Positions 1 to 10,720 of a stretch of DNA of 64,000 bases are shown piece by piece. Location of the stretch: NCBI RefSeq assembly GCF_033807715.1, contig NC_084587.1, forward strand, positions 14,673,517-14,737,516, given 5' to 3'. The notes under the pieces were generated by a model. It made no database searches and had not been told where the DNA came from. It worked only from the letters and a program-made list of their open reading frames with translations. This DNA is from Cololabis saira (Eukaryota > Chordata > Actinopteri > Beloniformes > Belonidae). The position numbers were made by a program, and so were the translations under genes. The number at the start of each line of letters is the position of its first letter. The first letter of the stretch is position 1.

Positions 1-323
1 ATTTACAGCTATTTACAGTAAAGTGAACATGAACATAAACGTTTAAATGGATTGTGCTGAAAATACGCTATTTCCGGTTTCGCTTTTATTTTGAAGTCTA
101 CAGGAAGTGGTCTAACGTGTGTCAACCGTATGCTTTAGACTCTAACTGACAGCTGACAGCGAACAGCTGATTTGACGGAGAAAGATCGGTTTTCTCCCGT
201 TTTTCTTTGTAAACAACTTGTTTTAGGATAATAAATGTCAGTTTTTAAAGCCACACGTTCTGATCATTTATAAGAAGCTTCTGCTCCACAACAGTTACGT
301 AACCAAAATGCAATTTGCATAGG
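1..323. other. Unassigned AT-rich sequence
   Basis: No coding frame or recognisable repeat end is visible here. It may include the missing 5' part of the MITE that ends at 600. Confidence 0.3.
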
Positions 324-600
324 TTGGCCTCCGATGCGTGAAACCACGCCCACAACTAACTCCGCGGGCCGGAGCTTCCGCCATTTTTTCGTAGCAGTGT
401 ATCGCGTCATTCAGGTAGCCAATCAGCACAGTGCCTCATTATCATAGCCCCGCCCACTCAGAATCCTGCATAGATAATGAGGTTAGAGAATGGCTCAGAG
501 GCTGAATTTCTCATTTATTTAGCAAAAACAATCAAAAGCTTGTTTTTAAGACATTCAAGGCCTGTTTAAAATAGGGATTATATGCCATAATAGGTCCCCT
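324..600 (+). mobile_element. MITE, 3' part (TTAA-flanked family)
   Basis: The segment ends in CATAATAGGTCCCCT directly against TTAA at 601-604. It shares a block of about 35 bases starting GGTTGGCCTCCGATGC (324-358) with the next element (807-843), in the same orientation. This looks like the right half of a small non-autonomous DNA transposon. TTAA target use suggests the piggyBac type, but no transposase is present. Confidence 0.5.
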
Positions 601-604
601 TTAA

Positions 605-1090
605 AGGGGACCTATTATGAAAAACAAGTTTTTTCTTGCTTTAACATATATAAAGTGGTCTCCCCTCAGCCTGCCAACTCAGAGAAGGATGAACAACCAA
701 ATTCTGCAGTGTCTGTACAGCCGCCTGGATGAGCCATCCAGTGTCATGTGACTTCTACGAGCCGCTCAGATTCTGCTCCTGTCGTGACATCACGACAGGA
801 GCAGAGGTTGGCCTCCGATGCTTGAAACCACGCCCACAACTATAAACCGTGTAACTGCATGCGAGCGTCCGACTATCGTGTAGCACTGCGTGACATTGTA
901 CGCTCTCTGTCCATCTCCCTCCAGCCAGCTCCCACTTTATGTATGTTTGATAAATTGGATTCAGTTGGCCAGGTGTCACTTCAAACATATCTAAGGGTAT
1001 CTTTAAAGTTACTGCTGAAATCATCTTCTCAGAGGCAAATGTCTGTAATCGATTTAAAATATTGCAAATCCAATGCATTATTGATTAGTT
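605..1090 (+). mobile_element. MITE, 5' part (same TTAA-flanked family)
   Basis: It begins AGGGGACCTATTATG directly after TTAA at 601-604, the reverse complement of the end of the neighbouring copy, and carries the shared block at 807-843. The two copies are head to tail and share one TTAA. The right end is not recognisable, so the stop at about 1090 is approximate. A short inverted repeat (CTCCTGTCGTGA / TCACGACAGGAG, about 775-802) lies inside. Confidence 0.45.
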
Positions 1091-2627
1091 GCTAAGGTTT
1101 TGAAAGGCTTTTGAATTTGGTGAATTGAATAGTTTCTGCCAGTGAAATTAAAAGAAGAAAAACTCGATACACCAAGGAGAACATGTTGATGAAAGTTACT
1201 GTCTAGACAACTGTGGGAGTGAGCAAGTGACGGGAACTTTATAGATGCATTATGAGACAAAAGGATAGGGAAGAAGAACAAATGTGAATAGTTCAATGCA
1301 CAGCTTGATATTTAGCTAACGATGTGTGTGACATTCTGACAACATTCATGCCAAATGTTGAGCTCAACTGCACTGACACATCACACGATCATGATGACGG
1401 GTCTGTTGACGGAGAAACACATTTAGAAGCCAATAGAAGAGATAACAAAAAGAGCTGCATGCTGTGCAACTAATGTGCAACTCTGGAAAAACATAATTAA
1501 CATAATTAATATGGTGGAAATAATAAGCTAAACTATAACATGTTTTAATTTAAGGACATGTGTTTAATCTATTTATTAATTTGCTCATTGTAATATTCTG
1601 AACTGTTTGGATTTGGAAACAATTTACACTCTAACATTTTAAACACCTAATTCATGTTCCCTGAGGCCAAATTATAAAACAATGAATGAATAAAAGCATG
1701 ACATAGTTTATAACAAAGTTTTTTTCAATTAATTCCAGTAAACTTTAGATCAAAACTGCAGTCTTCCAGCAGAATCCAGGATAATGCAGGAAAGCCTTAA
1801 GCCAACGAGGGTCTCCATCTATAAATAAGACTTTAACAAGCCCCCTAACAGGGAACGAGAGCCCGGCCGGGGGAGGACGGTTGACAGAGTGGGAGATCAA
1901 CCTGAAGTTGTCATTATTGCTTTAGACCGACTCATAATGCCGGAGTCTAATGTGATAAATCAGCAAGTGGTGGATGGAGCCATCCGACCTTTATGCCCTC
2001 AACCAATCCATATCTGTTATATCTCCCAAGCTACAAACCATTTTAATACAAGCAAAACACCATCAGGATTTAGTCATCTCCCACCAGTTTCGGACAATCC
2101 AACATTGGATCATGGATTCATTGGATAATGAAGCAGGAATTTCACATTTTAAGGACACCATCCAGTCTGCTGATGCCAGTCCCACCAAATCACTGCAAAC
2201 AAACGTTAACAGCTGTGAGTATGTCATCAAAACATTTTCCACCCCCACTGAATTGAAATGAGCTGCAACACTGCTGATGAATCAAAGATGGATACAGGAA
2301 TAACACATCAACTGATCCAATGTAAAAGCTGGAACAATGAAATTAACAACACAGTTTTTCTGATGGCATTAGTGGCTCCACACACACATTCATGTCGTGA
2401 TAAGAAGCTGCCAGTGCCATCTGGTATTGATGTTGACAACAATTCAGACGTGGATTTTATTGTGAACCGTGGCAGATCAAGGTTGTTTGCTTTTTAACTC
2501 AATACCTGATTCTCTTTGTTCTTGCTCATGAGCAGAAGCTGCTGCTATTCTGGTCGAGAAATAGCTGTGAATAGTACTGTGAATGTTGTTTTGTGAAACT
2601 TTTTGAAACAGTTTTGTGTTGCAGAGT
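1091..2627. other. Unassigned stretch with short overlapping open frames
   Basis: Two overlapping plus-strand frames (1889-2128 and 1974-2261) and a third (2258-2497) are open for 79-95 codons. None shows a family motif I recognise. They could be a decayed upstream part of the LINE whose reverse transcriptase appears from 3753, but that is a guess. Confidence 0.25.
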
Positions 2628-2868
2628 GAGGCAGGCTGTAGTGGAGCCAGAGGGGGGGGCAAGGGGGCGGTCGCCACGGGGCCCACAAGCTCATAGGGCC
2701 CAATGATAGGGCCCCGTTTTGTGTGATACGTTCATATATAATTTATATATATAAATTTTAGGCTATAATAATGACAAAATGTGCATTGTGTGGCCAGTGT
2801 AGGCTGATTCTTACTTTACAACTGTCCTGAACGCATCAGGGCTGTGAGCCAACGCTGATTGGCTGTAA

Positions 2869-3008
2869 AGCCTGATTTATGGTTCCGCGTTAAATGACGC
2901 AGAGCATACGCCGTAGGGTACGCGGGGACGCGTGGCATACGTGCGCATCGTCGCGTACACTACGCCGTTGGCTCTGCGTTGGTGTAACGCGGAACCATAA
3001 ATCAGCCT
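2869..3008. mobile_element. Foldback MITE, Harbinger-like (TAA target)
   Basis: The 140-bp unit begins AGCCTGATTTATGGTTCCGC and ends with the near-exact inverted copy GCGGAACCATAAATCAGCCT. Flanking TAA (2866-2868 and 3009-3011) is a typical 3-bp Harbinger target duplication. A related half-copy is at about 15125-15222, and traces of the same end lie beside the arrays at 43420 and 46020. Confidence 0.65.
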
Positions 3009-3472
3009 TAACAGTTACAGCCAATTTGCCGACTCGGCAATTTGCTGCCATGAAGGAGATGAGCGTTAAACTTTAAAAGAGGACTAAGCATATACAAAGT
3101 TTTGAATGTTATCCTGTTTCCCACATTACCTGGATTATTTTGTTCGGGCCAAGGGTTATGGAAGAGTCAACTGCCATTGGTGAGGCAGTGTAACCTTCAT
3201 AAATAATTTCTTTATCAGAATGTTGTGTAGCTTTGACCACCTGCCTATTTGAATGTGCTTTGTGTTGTTTTCAACTAGACCGCCGAGTCTATTCTCTGTT
3301 ATAGAGCTCAGAAATGATGTTATAGACCGCTGTGTCTATTTCTATCTAAATAGATTGTGTAATTGTAGACCAGTTATGTTTTTTTTTTGTATTTAAGCTG
3401 TATCAAAGATGGAACTGAGTCAGTCCGTGACTATCTGAGTTTTCAGCAACGTGTGATTGATAGCTGTCAGGC

Positions 3473-3573
<101 letters not shown>

Positions 3574-3752
3574 CTTCTGAACAAGTTTGTGACTTTACTC
3601 TGCTTTCTGCAGCATAGGCCTATAGGCTTGCTTGGCTCAATAAAAGTGAGAATAAATGTTGTTTGATGGGTAGGATGAGGTGATATGACTATCATAAGGG
3701 CCCATGGAGAATGCTCCGCCCCCTCCGTACTGAGACCCACGCTCCGCCACTG

Positions 3753-3858
3753 GATGCAGGACATTGTGCCGTGTTTTTGTTGTTGGACTTGACCTCAGCT
3801 TTCAACACTGCCGATCATCATGTCCTGCTTGACAGGTTGAAACACTGGTTTTCCTCTC
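3753..3858 (+). mobile_element. L2-like LINE reverse transcriptase fragment, first piece
   Basis: The plus strand encodes CAVFLLLDLTSAFNTADHH followed by VLLDRLKHW. This is the conserved catalytic A block of L2-clade reverse transcriptases (usually LLLDLSAAFDTVDH, so the second Asp is Asn here). It is cut off by the insertion starting near 3859 and resumes near 4740. It is dead. Confidence 0.7.
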
Positions 3859-4733
3859 ATCAAATCAAATCAAACTTTATTTGTATAACGCTTTTCATGC
3901 ATGTATAAAGTGCAACACAAAGTGCTTTACATAAAATGTTAAAAAAACATTAAACTTATTAATGCGCCCCCCCCCCCACACACACACACACACACACACA
4001 CAGAGATGCAAGCACACTACAGTTCAAACAAGTATATGGCTGAGCACTGAGGATCCAGGTGAGGAAACGGTATCAGGGAGCCGTCCACGCCAGGAGGTCT
4101 CATAACCCGCAACCACAAGGGGGGGGGGGGGTCTCCACAGAGACCACCCCGGCCCGGACAGATAGAGGAATCCACACCACAGCGGTGAAGTCGTGGTGCA
4201 GAGCTCCACAACCATCCAGGCCAGAACCACCCCCAGGACGACCCCCCTGCAGGCCAGAGTCACTCCCAGCATGGAGGCTCCTCATGAGGAAACACTGGAG
4301 CTAAAAAAAGCAGGATAACATAGGCTATGAAGTATAACATACAATCATAAAAGTAGGTCTAGAAAGCAAGACATGCTAAAACAAGCATAAGAACAACTTA
4401 AAACCATAAGACCATAAAACCTGGGTTAAAACAAGAACAGCTAGTTAAAACAAGGGTATACAAGAAAGACTAAAAGGAATCAGCTAAAAGCCAATTTAAA
4501 AAGATGAGTCTTGAGCTTTTAAAAGCATCAACAGTCCCTGAGGTTATCCGGCAGGCTGTTACACAGACGTGGGCCGTAGTAGTGAAATGATGCCTCACCC
4601 TGGGTTATGGTTCTAACTTTGGGAATGATTAAAAGGCTGGTGCCGGAGGACCTCAGGGTCCGCCAGGGTTTATAGGGTAAAAGCAGATCAGACAGATAAG
4701 AAGGCCTGAGGCCTATCTGGAAGATCATTCTCT
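3859..4733 (-). mobile_element. L2-like LINE 3' end, nested in another L2-like LINE
   Basis: On the minus strand the segment encodes YLSDLLLPYKPWRTLRSSG, then GEASFHYYGPRLCNSLPDNL. This is the C-terminal block found at the end of L2-type ORF2 proteins. A 3' UTR follows, ending in AAAGCACTTTGTG and a tail of TTTGATTTGATTTGA at 3859-3880. The frame stops early, so this is a fossil. A short (CA)n lies at 3977-4002 and a poly-G run near 4120. Boundaries are approximate. Confidence 0.65.
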
Positions 4734-5040
4734 GTGGCCGCTGGTAAATTAAAGTCCTCTTCTTCATCATGTACCTTTGGTGTGTCACAGGGGTCTGTTT
4801 TGGTGCTTTTAGTGATTATTTTATATCTGCTCCCTTTACAGGATAGTCTAGACTACAGCAGTCAGATTTGTTATCATTGGTATGCTGATGATATTCAGAT
4901 TTTGTTTCCATTTAAACCTCTGGATATTTTTAAGATACAGATCTTGCTTAGGTGTTTGGATTCTGTCAGGAGTTGGATGAATCACAATTGTATCACGATC
5001 TGAGATGGAGATGATCATTCATACCTTTATTTCATCACGT
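4734..5040 (+). mobile_element. L2-like LINE reverse transcriptase fragment, second piece
   Basis: The plus frame reads TFGVSQGSVL, then HWYADDIQILFPFKP and SVRSWM. This matches the B block (GVPQGSVLGP) and the catalytic YADD block C of L2-type reverse transcriptase. It continues the piece at 3753-3858 after the nested insertion. It is truncated and inactive. Confidence 0.75.
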
Positions 5041-5089
5041 CTCTGACACGATTATTGTAACTTTATTTTCACATGTTTACACAAAAGAA

Positions 5090-5660
5090 TCAATCAATCA
5101 ATCAATCATTTTATTTATTTCAAACCAACAAAACCACAACTCTCGTACTACAAAACAAGAACAGAAAGTTACAGGACACCATTGAACAGAACAAACAACA
5201 ATACCAACAACAGACACTATAACAAAACAAAACAAACACTGTTTGAAAAGGGGATGGCAGAAGCAAAGCTTATTAATTTCCATCCCCCGCCAACACACAT
5301 ATAACAAAGACAACCACAACACAATGTTACTCCCTTAAGCCCCTCTTCCCCTCAATCATTTCATTTCTTTACATCAGTTTATCTCCCCTTCCCCTTTTAT
5401 ACATTTCAAAGACTGCTTTTCTGTACTTGCTTTTAAATTGACCGACACTTTGACTAAGTTTAATTTCATCTTCAAGGCTGTTCCACAGAATAACCCCTCC
5501 AACAGAAACACACATACTTTTAAGAGTTGAACTTACACTTTGTTGTTGCAATTTAAGTTTTCCTCTTAAGTCATACCTTTTACAACCTTCCCTTCCCAGT
5601 CATGAAATAATTGTTGAATTAAATTTGGAAGAAGATAGTTTTTAGCTTTATACATAATTA
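5090..5660 (-). mobile_element. LINE 3' end with ATTG tail
   Basis: The minus strand encodes a C-terminal block (CVSVGGVILWNSLEDEI then QFKSKYRKAVFEMYK at 5551-5369) typical of the end of a LINE ORF2. A 3' UTR follows with GAAATAAATAAAATGATTG and tandem ATTG units at 5093-5110. Similar 3' UTR ends on the plus strand occur at 42090-42715 and 49530-49772, suggesting one family. Confidence 0.6.
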
Positions 5661-5689
5661 GTGCAGTTTTCAATCACTGGAACGTCTTC

Positions 5690-5976
5690 AGGTTGTCCAA
5701 GACGCTGCTGCAAGGCTAATAACGAAATCTCCCCTTCACTAATCCAGCTCCCTATTCACTGCAGATTGAATTTTAAATCCTGGTACAGTATTTACATATA
5801 GAGCTTTAAATGATAAGGCACCAGTTTGTATTAAAGACTTTTTGCAGCCTTACGTCCCCGGCAGGTCCCTGAGATCACGTGACCAGCTGAAAACTAAAGG
5901 TGCCCCCTCCCTTCCTCTGAGTCTGAGATCGGCAGACTCTGCGATATCTTTGCAGCTAAATGTCGGGCGGCTTGTC
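5690..5976 (+). mobile_element. L2-like LINE ORF2 C-terminal fragment
   Basis: The plus strand encodes LERLQVVQDAAARLIT and later FLQPYVPGRSLRSRDQLK, the conserved L2-clade ORF2 C-terminal region with one disrupted codon between. It ends at the target site (CTG, 5977-5979) of the Harbinger element. Confidence 0.6.
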
Positions 5977-6362
5977 CTGGGGTCCGTTTCACAAAGCAGG
6001 TTTAGTGAAAACTCTGAGTCTGTTAACCCTGAAATGAGGGAAACTCTGAGTTTTCCGTTTCACAAAGGGAGGTAACTCAAACCAGAGAAAGAGAGGTAAC
6101 TCTAGCCCGTTTCACAAAGAGAGGTAACTTAAGCTCTCGGTCAGTTACCGTAGTAACAGACTCTCTGAACCTAACCTGGTCGGGACCAGGTTTTTCTCAA
6201 TGAACCTCGAGTTTCTCTGTGTCTCCGCCCTCTTTCAGAGCCGCACGCACATTTGATTTCCGCATTCATTCAGTCAGCAGGCGAGTTTTGGCGAAGTTCT
6301 GCCGTCTGTCATTAAAAACAGAGTCAGTAGCCTATATATATTAGAAGACCATTGTCACGAAC

Positions 6363-8424
6363 ATGGCATGTCCGTTTGATGCAGACCCAATTGATTAAAG
6401 TGCAGCATTAATGCGCAGAGAATTCAATATTCGTTGGGAGATGGTTATCAGACCGCGTATTGATGTTATCTCATTTCCAGACAATTTTCTTTTTGAGCGG
6501 TACCGTTTCACATCACAGTCCATCAACTACATCCACAAACTAATCCGTCCTCACATTTCTAACATAACCAGTCGCAGTCATGCTCTCACATCCCAGCAGA
6601 TATTGTGTGTTGCGCTGCGTTTCTTTGCCAATGGAAGTTTTTTGTACAATGTCGGAGATGCAGAGCACTTGAGCAAGGACATAAACCTGTTCAAGCCATC
6701 AAGGAGGAGTTCCACAGGATTGCAGGTGAATGATGTAGAGATCTGTTAAATTCATTTTATATTATATTCTGTTAATGACATTGTGCTGCAACCTCAGACT
6801 GGAATTAGTCATTTTAATTTATTTTAGGATTTCCCAGTGTGATTGGCTGCATAGATGGCACACACATCCCAATCACAGCTCCCTCACATAATGAAGCCGA
6901 TTATGTGAATAGGAAGTCTACTCACAGCATAAATGTGCAGGTACATGTAGATTGACTACTGTTTCAAAATGTTAAGACTGCATCATAGTTCAACTAACAC
7001 CTGTCACTCTCTGCACTGTCAAGATCATATGTGAAGCTGGATACATCATATCCAATGTGGAGGCCAAGTGGCCTGGGTCTGTTCATGACTCACGGATGTA
7101 TCGTGAGTGTAACCTGAGCAACAGACCTGGTAAGCAGCCTAAAGATTTGCACAATATAATTCACTTGTCTCCCTCCTTTAATACGCTCTAATGTATCCAC
7201 TTTACATTACAGGAGAGTTTGATGGCTTTCTGCTGGGTGACAGGGGTTACCCATGCCAACCTAGGCTGCTGACCCCTTACCCTGACCCTGACCCGGGCCC
7301 CCAACAGAACTTCAACCGGGCTCACTGCAGGACGAGAGCCGGGGTGGAGTGTACCATAGGCCTGCTGAAAGCCCGTTTCCAGTGCCTACGTCACCTCAGG
7401 GTGACCCCTGAGAGGGCCTGTGACATTATTGTGGCATGTGTTGTTCTTCATAATATTTGTTTATTTATAGGACCCCCATTAGTTGATGTTGCAACATCAG
7501 CTATTCTTCCTGGGGTCCCCAATGCAACTTTAAAAGAACATACATAGTCCATACATACACACATTTATCGCTGTTACGGATCACTGTAACACCGAGTCAT
7601 AATATACACTAACAGCAAACTTTCTGTCTAAAATACATTAGTGGTGAAAAAAAAGGAATCATACAGTCATTACAATACCACGAAGTATAAACAACAAATA
7701 CATTTCTGTAATAAATTATAGCATGTGATATATTTGTTACTCATTGAATTTTATGTAAAAAGTCTTTTGCTACCTTTTTAGAATTGTATTTTGATGTAAT
7801 ATTTTTGATGTTATAAGGTAATTTGTTCCATCCTGTGATAGCTCTGTATATAACGGTGTGTTTTAAAAAGTTTGTTCTTGGCTTAGGTGCCAGTAAATGA
7901 TCATAACATGATTGTCTGGTTGGATATTTATTGACGTTTCTAGCGAGCACTATCTGATCTGCGAAATATTGTGTTTTTTTACTATTAATCAACTTCCTCA
8001 TGAAAGTAAGGAGACTTAATGTTAATCTGTCTACAACCAACAGCCATGATAAATGCTGATGCATTTTTAAGATATTTGCATGCAGGGAACAATTTAAAGC
8101 AATCCTAGCTGCTTTGTTCTGTGCAATTTGAAGTTTTTTTAATATCTTTGGTGCCTGCAGATGTCCAAATAATTGGGCAATAGTCCAAATGGGACAACAC
8201 TAGAAACTTAATGACTTGGATCAGAGTATCTGGTTCAACATACTTGGAACACTTCCTTGTGCAATACTTTAATACTTTAATACTTTAATAATATTGCCAC
8301 TATTAGAGGAGAACAACACCCAGCCCTACAAATTGAAGACCCTGATGACCCCATCCACCTGCCAGCTATCCAGGATGGCAGAGCAGTCAGAGACACCATA
8401 TACCAAAATCACTTCCGGGATTAA
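6363..8424 (+). pseudogene. HARBI1-like DDE transposase, broken
   Basis: Exons inferred from splice sites and family order are about 6363-6726, 6828-6940, 7024-7129 and 7213-8424, the last split by a LINE. Family motifs are clear: [11 protein letters not shown] (first Asp), LLGDRGYPCQPRLLTPY (second Asp), and GVECTIGLLKARFQ (Glu), so all three DDE residues remain. The C-terminus resumes after the LINE as IEDPDDPIHLPAIQDGRAV and ends at TAA 8422-8424. Defects: an in-frame TAA at codon 12 (6396-6398); a deletion plus frameshift in exon 1 after GDAEHLSK, which removes the stretch normally before GHKPVQAIKEEFH; and the 830-bp LINE. It is not expected to encode active transposase. Confidence 0.85.
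7458..8287 (-). mobile_element. LINE fragment inserted in the Harbinger transposase exon
   Basis: The target duplication ATAATATT is present at 7450-7457 and 8288-8295, with transposase coding on both sides. The minus strand encodes LLAPKPRTNFLKHTVIYRAI followed by WNKLPYNIKNI (8064-7741), a LINE ORF2 C-terminal block. It is 5' truncated. The clade is not certain. Confidence 0.75.
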
Positions 8425-8500
8425 GTCACTATCATCACCACCACCACCACAGCAGTCAAATAAAGACATAATGCACATTTCACTTGGTCTTCTTTATTTC

Positions 8501-10504
8501 CTACAAATACAAAAGATAGTTTTTTTTATCTTTCCAATAGTTAACATTCCAACAGTTGACATAATTCACATGTGACCATGCACCCACCTCTAACTTGTGC
8601 TCCAGTATTTCAATTTCCAGATCTGCCTTCCTAATCTGGCGGTCCAAGTATATCATTTCTTTATCTGTTTGTTTAATCTTTTTAATCAGGTGAATCTTGT
8701 AAACTTCTTTTACTGGTAACTGGGAATACATAAGGAGGACATTAAATGATACAGTAGCACATGAATTCCACAGAATGAACCTCTGGTGTTTATTGAACAT
8801 CTATCTCACTGTGTCAATCTGTGCAGGGGAAGTTGAGGGACGCTCCTGCTGCTGCCCAGCCATGCTCTGTTAAAAAGGATGAACATGTGTTAATACTTCA
8901 GTGTAGACTAAATGTCACACTCTATATTCCACCAGAATGTTAAGAAATGTGAATGGAAGAGAACTATCAGTAAAATATAAAGATGTTACCTCTATAGGCC
9001 TTTCTGGATTCACCTCTGTAAAGGCAGCAGACATTGTTTCCTCATCCTCTTCATCCTAGATGAGTGATATGTTTCAGTATACTTTAAACTACCATTCGGC
9101 AAAATCTTTGGAGTATTACCTACTTACAGTTACAAGGTCTGTTGTGGCTTGAGGGAGCTCCATCAGGCAGATAGCACCATCAGAATCTGTTGGGACAAAA
9201 GAAAAAAAAAGACATGAAAGGGAAATCAATATTTGTATGAAGAGGCTCAAAATTAGATATACAGGCCTAGGCATATTACATTTTATGAAGGCACTTGTGT
9301 CTACGGGGGTGGCCTCAGAGGATGAGCTCCCTCCAGGGATTCCCTCAGCCACTGGCCTTCCTGCATTCTGGCTTAGGGCCAGCTCCTCTGTCTCCGTTAG
9401 AGGTGGCGGTGCAGGGCCACCACCCGTTTTACGAGCCTCTGCCTTCTTTCTGTTGGCTGAGTAGAAGTCTGTGTTAGTTTAAATAGGCTTAATTATTTAA
9501 CAGAACATGATATAGATAAGACATTTATGTGTGTGAAAACAGCATTATGTTGGGGATAAAACAACTGCACAGTCAAACAGGCACTTAATATTTACTTTAC
9601 AATGTAAAACATGATCAACATGAGGTACCCCTATGACAGGGGTCGGCAACCCAAAATGTTGAAAGAGCCATATTGGACCAAAAACACAAAAAAACAAATA
9701 TGTCTGGAGCCACAAAAAATGAAAAGTCTTGTTTATGCCTTAGAATGAAGGCGAAAGGCGAAAAAAAAGTTGAAATGTCGAGAAAAGTCAAAATGTCGAG
9801 AAAAAAGTCGAAATGTTGAGAAAAAAGTCGAAATGTTGAGAAAAAAAGTCAAAATGTTGAGAAAAAAAGTTGAAATGTCGAGAAAAAAGTTGAAATGTCG
9901 AGATTAATGTTGAAGTACAATCTCGAGAAAAAAGTCGAAATGTTGAGGAAAAAATCGAAATTTCGAGATTAAAAACGAAAGGAAAAAGGAAGGAAAAACG
10001 AAAAAAAAATAAGAAAAAAAGGAAAAAAAAGAGGAAAAAAATAAGAAAAAAAGGAAAAAAAAGGTCAAACATTTTTAAAAAAGCTCCAGGAGCCACTAGG
10101 GCGGCGCTAAAGAGCCGCATGTGGCTCTAGAGCCGCGGGTTGCCGACCCCTGCCATATGAGATTATGTCGAAGTCTTACCTGTTTGAACAATGTTTTTAT
10201 ACTTCATCCTAAGCTGCTGCCACGTGCGCTTCTCCCCCGCGGGATTGCACCTAAATGAAATAAATTAATAGGCTACAATTCAAGCAGTTTTCCCCTGTAA
10301 TATTATTGTGATTGCAAATGACTACATTTAAACTTACGCATTGACCTGAGCAGCAATATTCTCCCACGCCGCCTCTCTCTCCTCTGCAGCTGCTGCGGTG
10401 TTACTCTTTCTTCGGAAAACATGTTCAAATTCGCCGTATGCACACATTAAAATCTCTATTTCCATTGGGGTAAAAAAATCAGACCTCCTCTTTCCCGTTG
10501 CCAT
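8501..10504 (-). CDS. Harbinger Myb/SANT-like DNA-binding protein
   Basis: This is the second Harbinger protein, which in this superfamily binds DNA and brings the transposase to the nucleus and the element ends. Seven exons join in phase: 10338-10504, 10180-10250, 9280-9456, 9128-9186, 8990-9055, 8810-8866, 8501-8719, giving 271 residues. The start ATG is at 10504-10502. Residues about 8-75 form the Myb/SANT-like domain (FFTPMEIEILMCAYGEFEHV, later TWQQLRMKYKNIV). A Gly/Pro-rich linker (EARKTGGGPAPPPLTETEEL) and a C-terminal coiled coil (LIKKIKQTDKEMIYLDRQI) follow. No stop or frameshift is seen, in contrast to its transposase neighbour. The last exon may originally have ended earlier, after ILEHKLE. 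A hAT MITE lies in intron 2. Confidence 0.82.
9637..10152 (-). mobile_element. hAT MITE, copy 1 (CAGGGGTCGGCAACCC family)
   Basis: Ends are CAGGGGTCGGCAACCC and the inverted GGGTTGCCGACCCCTG, flanked by CCCTATGA (9629-9636) and CCATATGA (10153-10160), a hAT-type 8-bp duplication with one mismatch. The interior is a variable minisatellite of about 20-bp units built on GAGAAAAAAGTCGAAATGTT followed by A-rich runs. It is non-coding. Orientation is given relative to copies 2 and 3. Confidence 0.88.
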
Positions 10505-10720
10505 GGTGAATCGTTGTATCAGGGCTCCATTGATGCTGGCTTTTTATAGTTGTGGTTCACGCGCTTAACTCCAGGTGAAACAACTTAGAGTTGAGTAAAT
10601 TAACTCAAATCCGCTGTTCTGGAACCGAAAACTCAGAGTTTCCGATCTCAGAGTAGATCAACTAAGAGTTCAGGATTAGACTCAGAGTTTGTTGAACCTG
10701 CTTTGTGAAACGGGCCCCTG

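Larger units (their letters stand above)
5980..10717. mobile_element. PIF/Harbinger transposon, full length with both ends
   Basis: The left end is GGGTCCGTTTCACAAAGCAG and the right end is its inverted counterpart CTGCTTTGTGAAACGGGCCC. Both are flanked by the 3-bp duplication CTG (5977-5979 and 10718-10720). The interior has the standard two-gene layout of the superfamily: a DDE transposase on the plus strand and a Myb/SANT-like protein on the minus strand, converging. A LINE (7458-8287) and a hAT MITE (9637-10152) have inserted into it. Subterminal ACTCTGAGT-type repeats occur at both ends. Confidence 0.9.
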
